Positions 37,705 to 46,856 of a DNA stretch of 64,000 nucleotides are shown piece by piece. The first letter of the stretch is position 1, and each line of letters begins with the position of its first letter. The stretch lies in assembly GCF_000013745.1 (NCBI RefSeq), contig NC_007925.1:4216001-4280000 (forward strand), in the 5' to 3' direction. The notes beneath the pieces are model-generated. The model had not been told where the DNA came from. It ran no database searches and worked only from the letters and a program-made list of their open reading frames with translations. This stretch comes from Rhodopseudomonas_A palustris_F (GTDB lineage Bacteria; Pseudomonadota; Alphaproteobacteria; Rhizobiales; Xanthobacteraceae). A program made the position numbers and the translations under genes.

Positions 37705-37894
37705 CCCGGTCGCATTGGCTCCGGCCATTTCAACCGGCGCGAAGGCGGCCGATCCGGCTTGCCGCGCGGGCGCGGCCGCTGCAGCTGATCCGACGTCTTG
37801 CAAAGCCGAAACCCGGATGCAACACAGCGACGGCCCACGAGTTTGAACCGCAGTCCGCTACAAAACCCGCCCCCTCCGCAAAGGAAACACCCCC

Positions 37895-38326
37895 ATGACC
37901 GAGCTCACGCTGGACATCGCGCGCACCATCCTCGACGCGGCACTCGCCAAGGCGGCGGAGAAGAAATTGAAGCCGCTCGCGGTGTTCGTGCTCGATCCGC
38001 GCGGCTGCATCAAAGCCTCGGCCGCGCAGGACGGCACCAGCCTGCTGCGCGGCGAAGTCGCGCACGGCAAGGCCTATGGCGCGCTGTCGCTCGGCATGGG
38101 CTCGCGAGCGATCTTCCAGCGCGCCCAGGAGCAGGCCTATTTCATCGACGCGGTGAACACGCTGGCGCGCGGCGCGCTGGTACCGGTACCAGGCGGCGTA
38201 CTGATCCAGGACGAAAACGGCGCGTTGCTCGGTGCGGTCGGAATCAGCGGCGATACGTCCGACAATGACGAAGCCTGCGCGATCGCCGGCATCGAAGCCG
38301 CCGACCTGAAAGCCAACGCCGGATAA
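37895..38326 (+). CDS. GlcG/HbpS-family protein
   Basis: A 143-residue DUF336 protein (LTLDIARTILDAALAKAAEKKLKPLAVFVLD; PVPGGVLI; GAVGISGDTSDNDEACAIAGIEA). Members bind heme or small ligands (HbpS) or lie in glycolate operons (GlcG), and the biochemical role is unclear. It has no signal peptide, so it is cytoplasmic. The aldo/keto reductase gene follows on the same strand after 125 bases. Confidence 0.85.
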   Translation: MTELTLDIARTILDAALAKAAEKKLKPLAVFVLDPRGCIKASAAQDGTSLLRGEVAHGKAYGALSLGMGSRAIFQRAQEQAYFIDAVNTLARGALVPVPGGVLIQDENGALLGAVGISGDTSDNDEACAIAGIEAADLKANAG

Positions 38327-38451
38327 CCACCCGACCAGCTTCTTGGGATCGGCTGCAGCCCTGAGCGTTGCGCATTGGCGCATTGCTTTGACGGCCTGCG
38401 TAGCAAGCGCTATTCGGGAGGCATCGCCTTGCCTGTGATCGGAACATACAC

Positions 38452-39471
38452 ATGGACTATCGCCAACTCGGCCGGAGCGGCCTAAAAATTTCCCCGTTGT
38501 GTCTCGGCACCATGATGTTCGGTGGCGCCACCGACGAGGCGACCGCGGTGCGGATCATCGACAAGGCGCGCGGCGCCGGTATCAATTTCATCGACACCGC
38601 CGACGCCTATTCCAGCGGCGCCGCGGAGGCCATCGTCGGCCGCGCTATCGCCAAGCATCGGCAGCATTGGGTGCTGGCGTCCAAACTCGCCAACCCGATG
38701 GGCGAAGGCCCCAACCGCGCCGGGCTGTCGCGCCGCTGGGTGATGCAGGCCGCCGAAGACAGCCTGAAGCGGCTCGGCACCGACCATCTCGACATCTACT
38801 ACCTGCACAAGGAAGATCACGCCACGCCGCTGCACGAGACGGTGCGGGCGATCGGCGATCTGATCCGCGACGGCAAGATCCGTTACTTCGGCGTATCGAA
38901 TTATCGCGCCTGGCGGATCGCGGAAATCTGCAACATCTGCGACCGGCTCGGCATCGACCGCCCGGTGGTCAGCCAGCCCTATTACAACGCGATGAACCGG
39001 ATGCCCGAGGTCGAGCAGATGCCGGCCTGCGACTTCTACGGTCTCGGTGTGGTGCCCTACAGCCCGCTGGCCCGCGGCGTGCTCACCGGCAAGTATCTGC
39101 CCGATGCCACGCCGGACAAGGACAGCCGCGCCGGCCGCAACGACATCCGCATGATGCAGACCGAATGGCGCCGGGAATCCCTCGAACTGGCGCAGACAAT
39201 CCGCCGCCACGCCGAAGCCCGCGGCACCACCGCCGGCCAGTTCGCGGTGGCCTGGGTGCTGAACAGCGGCTTCGTCAGTTCGGTGATCGCAGGACCCCGG
39301 ACCGAGCCGCAATGGGACGATTACCTCAAGGCGTTGGACTATCGCTTCACCGCCGAGGACGAAGCCCTGATCGACAGCCTGGTGGTCAGCGGCCATCCTT
39401 CGACGCCGGGCTACAACGATCCGGCCTACCCGATCGAAGGCCGACGCGCCCGCACAACTGGTAGTATTTAA
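38452..39471 (+). CDS. Aldo/keto reductase
   Basis: A 339-residue NADPH-dependent oxidoreductase of the TIM-barrel AKR type. The catalytic tetrad is Asp48 and Tyr53 (DTADAY), Lys78 (ASKL) and His119 (YYLHKED). It contains GVSNYRAWRI and VPYSPLARGVLTGKY. The substrate is not evident; this length and motif set fits the YajO/L-glyceraldehyde 3-phosphate reductase-like group. The transcript probably ends at the hairpin at 39528-39558. Confidence 0.92.
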   Translation: MDYRQLGRSGLKISPLCLGTMMFGGATDEATAVRIIDKARGAGINFIDTADAYSSGAAEAIVGRAIAKHRQHWVLASKLANPMGEGPNRAGLSRRWVMQAAEDSLKRLGTDHLDIYYLHKEDHATPLHETVRAIGDLIRDGKIRYFGVSNYRAWRIAEICNICDRLGIDRPVVSQPYYNAMNRMPEVEQMPACDFYGLGVVPYSPLARGVLTGKYLPDATPDKDSRAGRNDIRMMQTEWRRESLELAQTIRRHAEARGTTAGQFAVAWVLNSGFVSSVIAGPRTEPQWDDYLKALDYRFTAEDEALIDSLVVSGHPSTPGYNDPAYPIEGRRARTTGSI

Positions 39472-39527
39472 CCACCTCGCCGTGCAGCGGCGCGCGTGAC
39501 AATCGACAGTTGATTGGCTAAGGGTCT

Positions 39528-39558
39528 GGCCCCGGAAATCGGCTTGGTTTCCGGGGCC
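39528..39558 (+). terminator. Strong hairpin after aldo/keto reductase
   Basis: The perfect 11-bp stem GGCCCCGGAAA / TTTCCGGGGCC has a 9-base loop and lies 57 bases after the stop codon. It is followed by only a weak T-tract (CTCTTC). Confidence 0.7.
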
Positions 39559-39672
39559 TCTTCATGTCTCGAACAATCAATCGGCGCGAGCGCCTTGATG
39601 GGCCGCTCTGCTCCGCAGCCTCATACGCCTCCGTGCTCGGCCTCCTCTTGGCTGCGTCAGAAAGGACAATCC

Positions 39673-40053
39673 ATGACCGCCCACCATTTCCATGCCGTGA
39701 TCTGGATCGATCACCGCGAAGCCCGCGTCTTCCACTTCAACCCGACCGACGTCGAGAAGCTGGTGATCCATCCGGACCACCCGACCAAGCACGTGCACCA
39801 GCAGTCGAGCAAAGATCAGCAGAACTATTTCCACGCCGCGGCGGAAGCGATCGCCGACGCCGGCGCGGTGCTGGTGGTCGGCCCGGCACACACCAAGACC
39901 GATTTCGTCAAGTACATCGAGCAGCACCATCCGAAGCTGAAGGGCGTCATCGCCGGCATCGAAACCGTCGATCACCCCAGCGACGGCCAGGTGGTCGCCT
40001 TCGCCCGCAAATATCTCAAGGTCACCGACCGGGTCAGCCCGCAGATCGTGTGA
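39673..40053 (+). CDS. Conserved hypothetical, eRF1/pelota-like (baeRF) small protein
   Basis: A 126-residue protein. The fold pattern (HAVIWIDHREARVFHF, then HHAxxEAIADAGAVLVVGPAHTKTDFVKYIEQHHPKLKGVIAGIETVDHPSDGQVVAFARKYL) matches proteins annotated as translational-machinery or eRF1-domain-2-like in rhizobia. The second half has the alternating strand-helix pattern of that domain. Its function is not established. The ATG at 39673 is preceded by AAAGGA; the frame is open further upstream through the terminator hairpin, which argues against a longer form. Stands alone, low His/Lys-rich opening. Confidence 0.7.
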   Translation: MTAHHFHAVIWIDHREARVFHFNPTDVEKLVIHPDHPTKHVHQQSSKDQQNYFHAAAEAIADAGAVLVVGPAHTKTDFVKYIEQHHPKLKGVIAGIETVDHPSDGQVVAFARKYLKVTDRVSPQIV

Positions 40054-40093
40054 TCGGCGAGTTCGAGCAGGATACTATTAACCTGTGAAGTAC

Positions 40094-40230
40094 CGTGTCC
40101 CGGACGCGGGGTGGCGCGCCAGCGCCGCCCCGCGAGCCGGGACCATTACGAATGCCGCGTTCCGTAACGGCCCCGGCTCTGCGGCGCACCACGCCGCAAG
40201 GACGGCGCGCTGCGCCGCGTCCGGGGCACG
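40094..40230. repeat. Palindromic repeat, family B
   Basis: Arms CGTGTCCCGGACGCGG (40094-40109) and CCGCGTCCGGGGCACG (40215-40230), with one mismatch, enclose a second GAGCCGGGACC/GGCCCCGGCTC-type palindrome. The whole unit resembles a known Bradyrhizobiaceae intergenic repeat from memory; it is distinct from family A. Confidence 0.75.
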
Positions 40231-40257
40231 CTTGACGAAGCGTGTACTTCAAGAACC

Positions 40258-40935
40258 TCACGCCACCCTGCCGTCGACCACCGTCACGATGCGGTCGCAG
40301 CGCTTGGCGAGTTCGTCGTTGTGGGTGACGATCAGAAACGTGGTGCCGCGCTCGCGGTTGATCTGCCGCATCAGTTCGAACACCGCGTCGGCGGACTTCG
40401 AATCCAGATTGCCGGTCGGCTCGTCGGCCAGCACCAGGTCGGGGTCCATCGCCAGCGCCCGCGCAATCGCGACGCGCTGCTGCTGGCCGCCGGACATGTT
40501 GGCGGCGTTGTTGTCGCGCCAGCGGCTCAAGCCCACCCGATCCAGCAATTGCTCGGCGCGCGCCCGCATCTCGGCGTCGGGATGGCCTCGGTCGACCAGC
40601 ATCGGCATCATCACGTTCTCGCAGGCGGTGAATGCCGAGATCAGATAGTGATACTGGAAGATGAAGCCGATGGTCTGGCCGCGCAGCTGGGTCAGTGCCG
40701 CGTCGCCGAGCGTGGCGGTGTCGACGCCGTCGATCGCCAGCAGTCCCGAAGTCGGCCGGTCCAACAGCCCGATGATATTCAACAGCGTGCTCTTGCCGGA
40801 GCCGGACGGCCCCATCAACGCCAGGAAATCGCCGGACTGCATCAACAGGTCGATGCCGTGCAGCACCTCGGTCTCGACCGCGGTGCCGACATTGTAGGAC
40901 TTCTTGATCTGCTCCAGCCTGAGGACTTCAGCCAC
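40258..40935 (-). CDS. MacB/LolD-type ABC transporter ATPase
   Basis: A 225-residue ATP-binding subunit. Walker A is GPSGSGKST, the signature is [15 protein letters not shown], Walker B is [12 protein letters not shown], and the H-loop is VTHN. The set is typical of the MacB/LolD (ABC type) exporters. It overlaps the permease by 8 bases (40928-40935), and the third partner is the membrane fusion protein upstream, giving a three-gene efflux operon. The exported substrate is unknown. Confidence 0.94.
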
Positions 40936-42154
40936 GGATTGCCACCACCGGATCGAGGTTGGCCGCCCGCAGCGCCGGCGCGATCGCCGCCACCACCCCG
41001 GTTGCGGTCGCCAGCGCCGACGACATCACGAACAGCTGGGTTTCCAGAATCAGCGGAAACAATTCGCTGCCGTCGACCTGGCGGGCGTAGCGGTGCCAGA
41101 CGATCAGCGCGAAGGCGCCGAGTGCGGAGCCGATCAGCGCGCCGAGGAAGCCGAGAATGCCGCCCTGGATCAGGAACACGCGCAGGATCTGCTCGCGCTT
41201 GGTGCCCATCGCGCGCAAAATGCCGATGTCCTTGGAACGCTGGATCACCGAGACGATCAGCACCGCGGCGATGCCGAACGCCACCGACAGCCCGACGAAG
41301 GCGCGGATCAGCGTATTGGAATTCTGCTGCGCCCGCACCGCGGTGAAGAACTGCGCGTTGGTCTTGATCCAGCTGTCGGCCTGCACCGGCAGCATCGCGG
41401 CAATTTCGCGGGCGATATCTTCGGCGGCATAGATGTCGGTGACGGTGAGGTCGATCGACGTCACCCCGCCGATCAGCCCGAGCAGGCTTTGCGCGGTGCG
41501 CAGCGCCACGAAGGTCGAACGCTGGTTGGCGCCTTTGTTGCCGAGATCGAAGATGCCGTTGATGGTGAGGATGCGGTTGCCGCCCATCGCGGTGCTGACG
41601 TTGATCTTGTCGCCCAGCGAAGCGCCGAGATCCTTGGCCAGCTCAGTTCCGATCAGAATGCCCTCGCTGGTAATCTGGCTGCCGCCGGCGACGATGTAGT
41701 CCGGCACCCGGACGATCTGAAAATACACCTCGGGCTCGATGCCGGTCAGCGTGATCGCCCGGTTGGTGTCGCCACGCAACGCCAGCCCGGAGCCGGAAAC
41801 CGTCGGCGCCACGGTGACGATGTCGGGGCGGTTCTGCATCTCGACGCGGATTTTCGACCACTGATCGATCGACAGCACCCGCTGGGTCGGCCGCTGCACG
41901 ATCGCGGCCTCGATGGTGCCTTTGTCGTAGCGCTGCGGCCGCGCCACCTGGTCCGGCGGGATCAGCTGGATCTGCGGCTGCGAGGTCAGCACCCGCTTGA
42001 TGAAATTGGCCTGCAGTCCGGCCAGCATCGCCGACATAAAAACGATGACGCCGACGCCGATGGCGATGCCGGCGAGGATCACCAGCGTCTGCATCAGCCC
42101 TTCGAGCAGAAAGCGCACCGCCGCGATCCACTCGAACGGCAGCCAGCTTTTCAT
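40928..42154 (-). CDS. ABC transporter permease (MacB/FtsX type)
   Basis: A 408-residue membrane protein. TM1 is about residues 20-45 ([25 protein letters not shown]), a large periplasmic MacB-PCD domain follows (residues 50-280), then three C-terminal helices form an FtsX unit ending [14 protein letters not shown]. The ATG at 42154 overlaps the stop of the membrane fusion gene (ATGA). It pairs with the ATPase at 40258-40935. This is a mechanotransmission-type exporter without a fused ATPase. Confidence 0.93.
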
Positions 42155-43443
42155 GGCAGCACGGCCCGCAGCCGCTGCCCGGCCTTCACGCCAGACGTCA
42201 GCGGCACCACCAGATCGCCGGGCTGCAAGCCGCCCAGCACTTCGAAGTGCCCAGTGCCGCGCAGCCCGAGCTTGATCGGCTGCCGCAAGGCACGGCCGAG
42301 CTTGGCCTTCAGCACCCATGGCGTCGCGGTGGCCGGATCGTGCACCGCGCGCGCCGGCACCACGATCGCGTCATCGCGCCGGGCGATCTCGACGTCGACC
42401 GACACCGTCATGTCCTGCCGCAGATAGTCCGGCGGATCCCGCACCAACAGCTTGATCTGCACCGAGGCGCGGTTGATGTCGACCGACGGATTGATGTAGC
42501 TGATCACCGCGACAAAGCGCTGGTCGGGATAGGCGTCGGCCGAGGCCAGCGCCGTTTGCCCGAGCGTCAACAGCCCGAGGTTCTTCTCGTCGATCTGCAC
42601 CACGACCTGGATGTCGCCCTTCGGCGCCAGCACCAGCATCGCCTTGCCGGGTTGCGCCACCATGCCGCGCTCGACATTGCGGGTGATCAGCACGCCATCG
42701 CGCGGCGCGACAATCGTCGCGTAATTGAGCCGCGCGCGCGCGGTGTTGAGATTGGCGCGGGCCTGCGCGAGCTGGGTTTCCGCCATCACATAGTCGCTGC
42801 CGACCGGGCTCGAGGTGAACACCTGCAGCTCGGCGGTGCGCACCTGGGTGCGGGCGACGTCGAGATTTTTGGTGGCGTCGTCGAGCGTGGCGCGGGTGCC
42901 GTAGCCCGAGCCGGCGAGCTTCGACGCCCGATCATAGGCGGCTTGCGCGTTGAGCAGATTGGCCTGCGCCTGCATCAGCGCCTGGTCGGCGGCGGGCTTG
43001 GTCAATTCGCGCAACTGCCGCACCCGCGCCTCGGCCTGCGCCACCGCGCCCTCGGTCTGCACCACCGCGGCCTGCAATTCGCTGGCTTCGATCACCACCA
43101 GCTTCTGGCCCTGCTGGACCTGCTCGCCCTCCTGCACCAGCACGTCCTCGACGGTGCCGGTGATCTGGCTGGCGATTTCCACCCGATACGGCGTTTCGAT
43201 ATGGCCGCTCGCCACCACGGTCTGTACCAGGTTGCCGCGCAGCACCTGCGCCACCACCACTTCGGGACCGAGGATCAACCGCAACGCGCCGAGCACCGCG
43301 GCTCCGAACAGCAGAACTAGCGCGGCCACCGACCATTTGTGCTGCCAGGATGCGGCCAGGGCGCGCGACAGCCTGGATCGGGCGGGCACAGCAGGGGGCG
43401 TGGTCTCGGTCGGCTCCCTGGGCTTGTCCGTGGTCATATCCAT
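42151..43443 (-). CDS. Periplasmic membrane fusion protein of MacAB-type exporter
   Basis: A 430-residue HlyD/MacA-like adaptor. One N-terminal membrane helix (about 45-65) is followed by a lipoyl half (VVASGHIETPYRVEIASQITGTVEDVLVQEGEQVQQGQKL), a coiled-coil hairpin (about 115-200), a second lipoyl half (IVAPRDGVLITRNVERGMVAQPGKAMLVLA) and a beta-barrel region. The start is ATG 43443; ATG 43437 is two codons further in. First gene of the exporter operon. No TolC-like gene is seen nearby. Confidence 0.9.
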   Translation of the reverse strand: MDMTTDKPREPTETTPPAVPARSRLSRALAASWQHKWSVAALVLLFGAAVLGALRLILGPEVVVAQVLRGNLVQTVVASGHIETPYRVEIASQITGTVEDVLVQEGEQVQQGQKLVVIEASELQAAVVQTEGAVAQAEARVRQLRELTKPAADQALMQAQANLLNAQAAYDRASKLAGSGYGTRATLDDATKNLDVARTQVRTAELQVFTSSPVGSDYVMAETQLAQARANLNTARARLNYATIVAPRDGVLITRNVERGMVAQPGKAMLVLAPKGDIQVVVQIDEKNLGLLTLGQTALASADAYPDQRFVAVISYINPSVDINRASVQIKLLVRDPPDYLRQDMTVSVDVEIARRDDAIVVPARAVHDPATATPWVLKAKLGRALRQPIKLGLRGTGHFEVLGGLQPGDLVVPLTSGVKAGQRLRAVLP

Positions 43444-43698
43444 TCGGCGGTCCGCTCCGGTTTGACCAGCGGGATAGCCCCGAACCGCTGCAGCGCCTTT
43501 GCGACGGATCAATTACTTGATTGCAAAGAAGTATTTGTGACCATTCGGCAATGTGAGCAAAACCGCACGGCGCCGACGATCGTGGCTGGTCCGATCAACG
43601 CGCAACCATGGTCCAATTGGCGGCGGCGGCGATCCAAGGCATGAGGCTGAAGCGGGTTTTCGGGCGACCTCGAGTCTGCCCAGGGGCGGAGTGATCGG

Positions 43699-44694
43699 AT
43701 GATCTCGGTGATTGTCGCCGTCGTCGCGTTGGTCGCGCTGGGCGCAGCCGCCGCGCTCGCGCTCTCCTGGGGCCTGACCCGCATCATCGAAGCGCGCAAC
43801 CCGCCGCGCGGCCGCTTCGTCAACGTCGACGGGGCGCGGCTGCACGTCGTCGATCTGCCGTCGCAAGACGGTGACAGCGCCGCCCCGACGGCGCTGCTGC
43901 TGCACGGCGCCAATCTCTGCCTCGACGACATGCGGATGGCGCTCGCCGGCGTGTTGTCGAAGCGGATGCGGGTGATCATTCCGGATCGACCGGGTCAAGG
44001 CTACAGCGAGCCCGGCCCCGGCCCGGTCTCTTCGGCGGGCTATCAAGTCAAACTGCTGCGCGGGCTGGTGCAACAGCTCGGTGCCGGACCGCTGATCGTG
44101 GTCGGGCATTCGTTCGGCGGGCTGATCGCGCTACGCTACGCGCTGGACGATCCCGACGCCGTCGCCGGCCTGGTGCTGATCAATCCGACCACGCATCCGC
44201 GCCCCGAAGGGCTGCCGTGGTTTCAACGCCTCGCCGGCGTCCTGATCGGCCCGCTCGCCACCTATACGCTGCTGCTGCCGCTGTCCTTGGCGATGCTCGG
44301 GCGCCTGACCGAGCGAATGTTTCGGCCGGAACCGGCGCCGCCGGACTATGCGCAACGCAGCCGCCTGACGCTCGGACTGACGCCGCGGCGGTTCTCCGCC
44401 AGCCTGCGGGAATATTCCGACCTGCGCGACCAATTGATCGGTTTCGTGCCGCGCTATGGCACGATCGCCACGCCCACCGTGATCGTCGCCGGCGATGCCG
44501 ACCCGGTGGTGCCGCCCAAGGTGCATGCCGAAGCACTCGCGGCGGCGATGCCCGACGCCAAGCTGGTTGATCTCGCCGGCGCCGGACATATGGCGCACCA
44601 CGCCCATGCCACCGCGATCGGCTACGAGATCCTGCGGCTCGCCCTCGCGCGCTCAGAGCCGGTCGACTCTGAGGAACAAGGCCCAGATCAGTGA
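43699..44694 (+). CDS. Membrane-anchored alpha/beta hydrolase
   Basis: A 331-residue hydrolase with an N-terminal hydrophobic anchor (residues 2-28). The oxyanion HGAN follows LLLHG, the nucleophile is Ser138 in GHSFGG, an acid Asp in GDADPVVPP lies late, and the His is in GAGHMAHHAH. The family includes esterases, haloperoxidase-like and C-C hydrolases; the substrate is unclear. Its 3' end overlaps the converging small membrane gene by 42 bases. Confidence 0.9.
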   Translation: MISVIVAVVALVALGAAAALALSWGLTRIIEARNPPRGRFVNVDGARLHVVDLPSQDGDSAAPTALLLHGANLCLDDMRMALAGVLSKRMRVIIPDRPGQGYSEPGPGPVSSAGYQVKLLRGLVQQLGAGPLIVVGHSFGGLIALRYALDDPDAVAGLVLINPTTHPRPEGLPWFQRLAGVLIGPLATYTLLLPLSLAMLGRLTERMFRPEPAPPDYAQRSRLTLGLTPRRFSASLREYSDLRDQLIGFVPRYGTIATPTVIVAGDADPVVPPKVHAEALAAAMPDAKLVDLAGAGHMAHHAHATAIGYEILRLALARSEPVDSEEQGPDQ

Positions 44695-44856
44695 CAGCAC
44701 CGCAGGCACCCCGACCCACGAGGGATGCTGACACAACACGTCGCCGTAGCGGCAGATGTCACTGGACCACGGCAGCGCGCTGCTGCCGGCTCCGAAAAAT
44801 ACCCCGGCGGCGACCGCCAAAATCAAAGCTACGAAGAACATCACAAAGACTCCCAT
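44653..44856 (-). CDS. Small two-helix membrane protein
   Basis: A 67-residue protein with two hydrophobic helices (VFVMFFVALILAVAAGVFFGA and VGVPAVLSLIWALFL) joined by a Cys-containing loop (SSDICRYGDVLCQHPSW). The open frame can start at TTG 44862 or ATG 44856; no strong ribosome site is visible. The composition argues for a real membrane protein, but it overlaps the 3' end of the hydrolase on the other strand. Confidence 0.5.
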   Translation of the reverse strand: MGVFVMFFVALILAVAAGVFFGAGSSALPWSSDICRYGDVLCQHPSWVGVPAVLSLIWALFLRVDRL

Positions 44857-45058
44857 CGACAATGCGACAAGCCTTGCTCGCAGAATTAAATCGAGGGTGA
44901 ATCCGATCTTCGAAATCCGGGTGCATTTTCGACTTTTTCGACGAAAGCTGCCGGCCTGGTAGTGTTGCCAGGCGGCGGGCCCGTGACGACTGCCCAGCCG
45001 AGGGCGGGTGTGTTAGACTGAGCTTTATCGTTCCCCCAAGTCGAACCGGAGTGTTCTG

Positions 45059-45313
45059 GTGATATCCTTCAAGCTCATCGGCGCCGTGGCGCTGCTCTCC
45101 GTCGCGGTCGCGGCCCCCGCTTTGGCGGGTTCCCACAAACACGCGCGCGCCCATCGGCATCATCAACAGGCCCAGGACTACTACAGCCATAATTACGGCC
45201 CCGGCATCTGGCCGGAGCGGTTCGCCTATTACGACGGCCCGCTGAGCGCGCTGTGCAAGCAAAGCGCCGCCGCCTATCGCGGCCAGGATGGCCGCCGCCA
45301 TCCCTGCAATTAG
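45059..45313 (+). CDS. Small exported His-rich protein
   Basis: An 84-residue protein starting at GTG (CGGAG upstream). It has a signal peptide (FKLIGAVALLSVAVAAPALAG, cut after ALAG), then a His/Tyr-rich stretch (HKHARAHRHHQQAQDYYSHNYGPGIWPERFAYY). Two C-terminal Cys could form a disulfide. The family is unknown; the His cluster could bind metal. It stands alone. Confidence 0.6.
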   Translation: MISFKLIGAVALLSVAVAAPALAGSHKHARAHRHHQQAQDYYSHNYGPGIWPERFAYYDGPLSALCKQSAAAYRGQDGRRHPCN

Positions 45314-45420
45314 TCGGGCTCGGCGCGCACCACGTCTTTGGTGCCGCCGGTCAGCCGCGCCCCCAAGCCGCGATGGCCGGGCTTAGCTAAGCCCATTTGC
45401 AGAGCTTCCGTTGTTCCGTG

Positions 45421-45445
45421 CATGGCCGGGACAAGCCCGGCCATG
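45421..45445. repeat. CATGGCCGGG palindrome
   Basis: CATGGCCGGG-ACAAG-CCCGGCCATG, a perfect 10-bp stem of the same kind as the hairpin at 35607-35637. It lies in the gap before the MITE-like element; a related GATGGCCGGGCTTAG stem is just upstream at about 45372. Confidence 0.7.
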
Positions 45446-45490
45446 ACTTTGACAGGTGGGCTTTTTGCGGACTGGCCCGATCGTCGCAGC

Positions 45491-45700
45491 AGCTAGAGCA
45501 TTTTCGGTTAGGATTGAATCATCCAACCAAAATGTCGTCGTCATTCCGGATTGCGAGTTCGAAGAACGAGCAAGTCCGGAATCCATACTCCCTGCGGTGG
45601 TTATGGATTCCGGGCTCACTCGCAGCGAAGCTGCTCGTGCCCCGGAATGACGGCCTGGGACTCTTGAACCGCATCAATCCTAACCGAAAATGCTCTAGCT
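45491..45700. mobile_element. MITE-like element with 27-bp perfect terminal inverted repeats
   Basis: A 210-bp element. Its ends (45491-45517 and 45674-45700) are perfect 27-bp inverted repeats beginning AGCTAGAGCATTTTC. There is no coding capacity. The centre is a copy of palindromic repeat A (45539-45653). I see no obvious flanking target duplication. It is non-autonomous and would need a transposase in trans, if it is mobile at all. Confidence 0.75.
45539..45653. repeat. Dispersed palindromic repeat, family A, copy 2
   Basis: CGTCATTCCGG...CCGGAATGACGG with inner GGAATCCATA...TATGGATTCC type arms; the same structure as 2171-2290. It is nested inside the 27-bp inverted repeats of the MITE-like element. 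Its right flank shares CGGCCTGGGA with copy 3. Confidence 0.85.
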
Positions 45701-45755
45701 CCACAAACGCGACAACGCGACGCAACTTGCGCCGGGGTTCGCGGTTGTTATCTGC

Positions 45756-46274
45756 ATGACCATGTCGAACCAGCACAGCTTCTCTCATTCCGCGTCGAAC
45801 ACGCGACGCAAACCGCGTGCGCCGATCATCGACCAGGACGGCCGTGTGATTCCGCCGGATGCGCGGCGCCGCGCGCCGTTCGACGATGGCCGGTTTGATT
45901 TTCAAAGCTGGAGCAGCAACGGCTTTGCGCCGCTGTCGCACGCGCAGCGGATGGCGCGGCTCGAAGCGTTGGCCAAGCTGCTCGACGTCGCCTTCATCCT
46001 GCCGGGCACCAATATTCGCTACGGCATCGACGGATTGATCGGGTTGATCCCGGTGGTCGGCGACGTCATCACCACCGCGATCTCGCTGTGGATCGTCCGC
46101 GAAGCCCGCGAACTCGGCGCGCCCTGGCACATCACCGCGCGGATGCTCGGCAACGTCGCGTTGGACGGCGCGGTCGGCGCCGTGCCGCTGCTGGGCGACG
46201 CGTTCGACGTCATGTTCCGCGCCAACGTCCGCAACATGCGGTTGCTGCGGCGCTGGATCGACAAACAGCGTTAG
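45756..46274 (+). CDS. DUF4112 membrane protein
   Basis: A 172-residue protein. A polar N-terminus of about 60 residues precedes the DUF4112 region (RLEALAKLLDVAFILPGTNIRYGIDGLIGLIPVVGDVITTAISLWIVREARELG...LLGDAFDVMFRANVRNMRLL), with two hydrophobic helices. The family has no assigned function. A second in-frame ATG at 45762 is possible. It starts 55 bases after the MITE-like element, which may therefore lie in its promoter. Confidence 0.85.
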   Translation: MTMSNQHSFSHSASNTRRKPRAPIIDQDGRVIPPDARRRAPFDDGRFDFQSWSSNGFAPLSHAQRMARLEALAKLLDVAFILPGTNIRYGIDGLIGLIPVVGDVITTAISLWIVREARELGAPWHITARMLGNVALDGAVGAVPLLGDAFDVMFRANVRNMRLLRRWIDKQR

Positions 46275-46297
46275 ATCGAGCTGACTGGAGTCTGCGG

Positions 46298-46588
46298 TTA
46301 GGCGGCGTCCTGATCGGCGTCGCTGGCGACAGGCTCCTCCACCGGCGCACGGCGTTCCAGCGGAAACGCTTCGCTCTCATACAGCGTGCGAATGCCGCTC
46401 TGGTCGAAGCGGGCTTCGTCGACCTGCAGGTAAGCGCCGTTCAGCGAATCCGCCGGCAGCTGCTCGATCGCGAACTGCACCGCGGCAGCCGCGGTGTCGA
46501 AGCGGCGATAGGCAAAGCCGGCGCGCTTCTTCTTGCGGATCGCAGCGGGAAACAGCTCAGCGGCGGTGTTGTAGTTGAATGCAGCCAT
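46298..46588 (-). CDS. Hypothetical protein, 96 residues
   Basis: Unrecognised. The sequence AAFNYNTAAELFPAAIRKKKRAGFAYRRFDTAAAAVQFAIEQLPADSLNGAYLQVDEARFDQSGIRTLYESEAFPLERR has helix-strand character and an acidic tail, and looks like a small soluble protein. A good ribosome site (GAGGGG) precedes the ATG. It is convergent with the DUF4112 gene. No function can be assigned. Confidence 0.65.
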   Translation of the reverse strand: MAAFNYNTAAELFPAAIRKKKRAGFAYRRFDTAAAAVQFAIEQLPADSLNGAYLQVDEARFDQSGIRTLYESEAFPLERRAPVEEPVASDADQDAA

Positions 46589-46856
46589 GGTCAGTGACCC
46601 CTCTTCAAGCGATGGAAATGACGACCCGGTTATGCAAGGTCAGCCGACCGAAGGCGGTCTAACGAGATCATTTCTGGACAGGTCTCTAATATAGGCGCGT
46701 CGCGCGGAAATGCGACTCCTGCGAGGGCGGATGATGAATCCCTCGCTGACGCCGCGATCGCATCGATAAGCCGTTTGATTTCAGCGGCATGGACGCAGCC
46801 CGCCGGGTTCCGGCAGTTCCGGCTAAGACGAATATCCAAGAAAATGCAGTTGCAGG

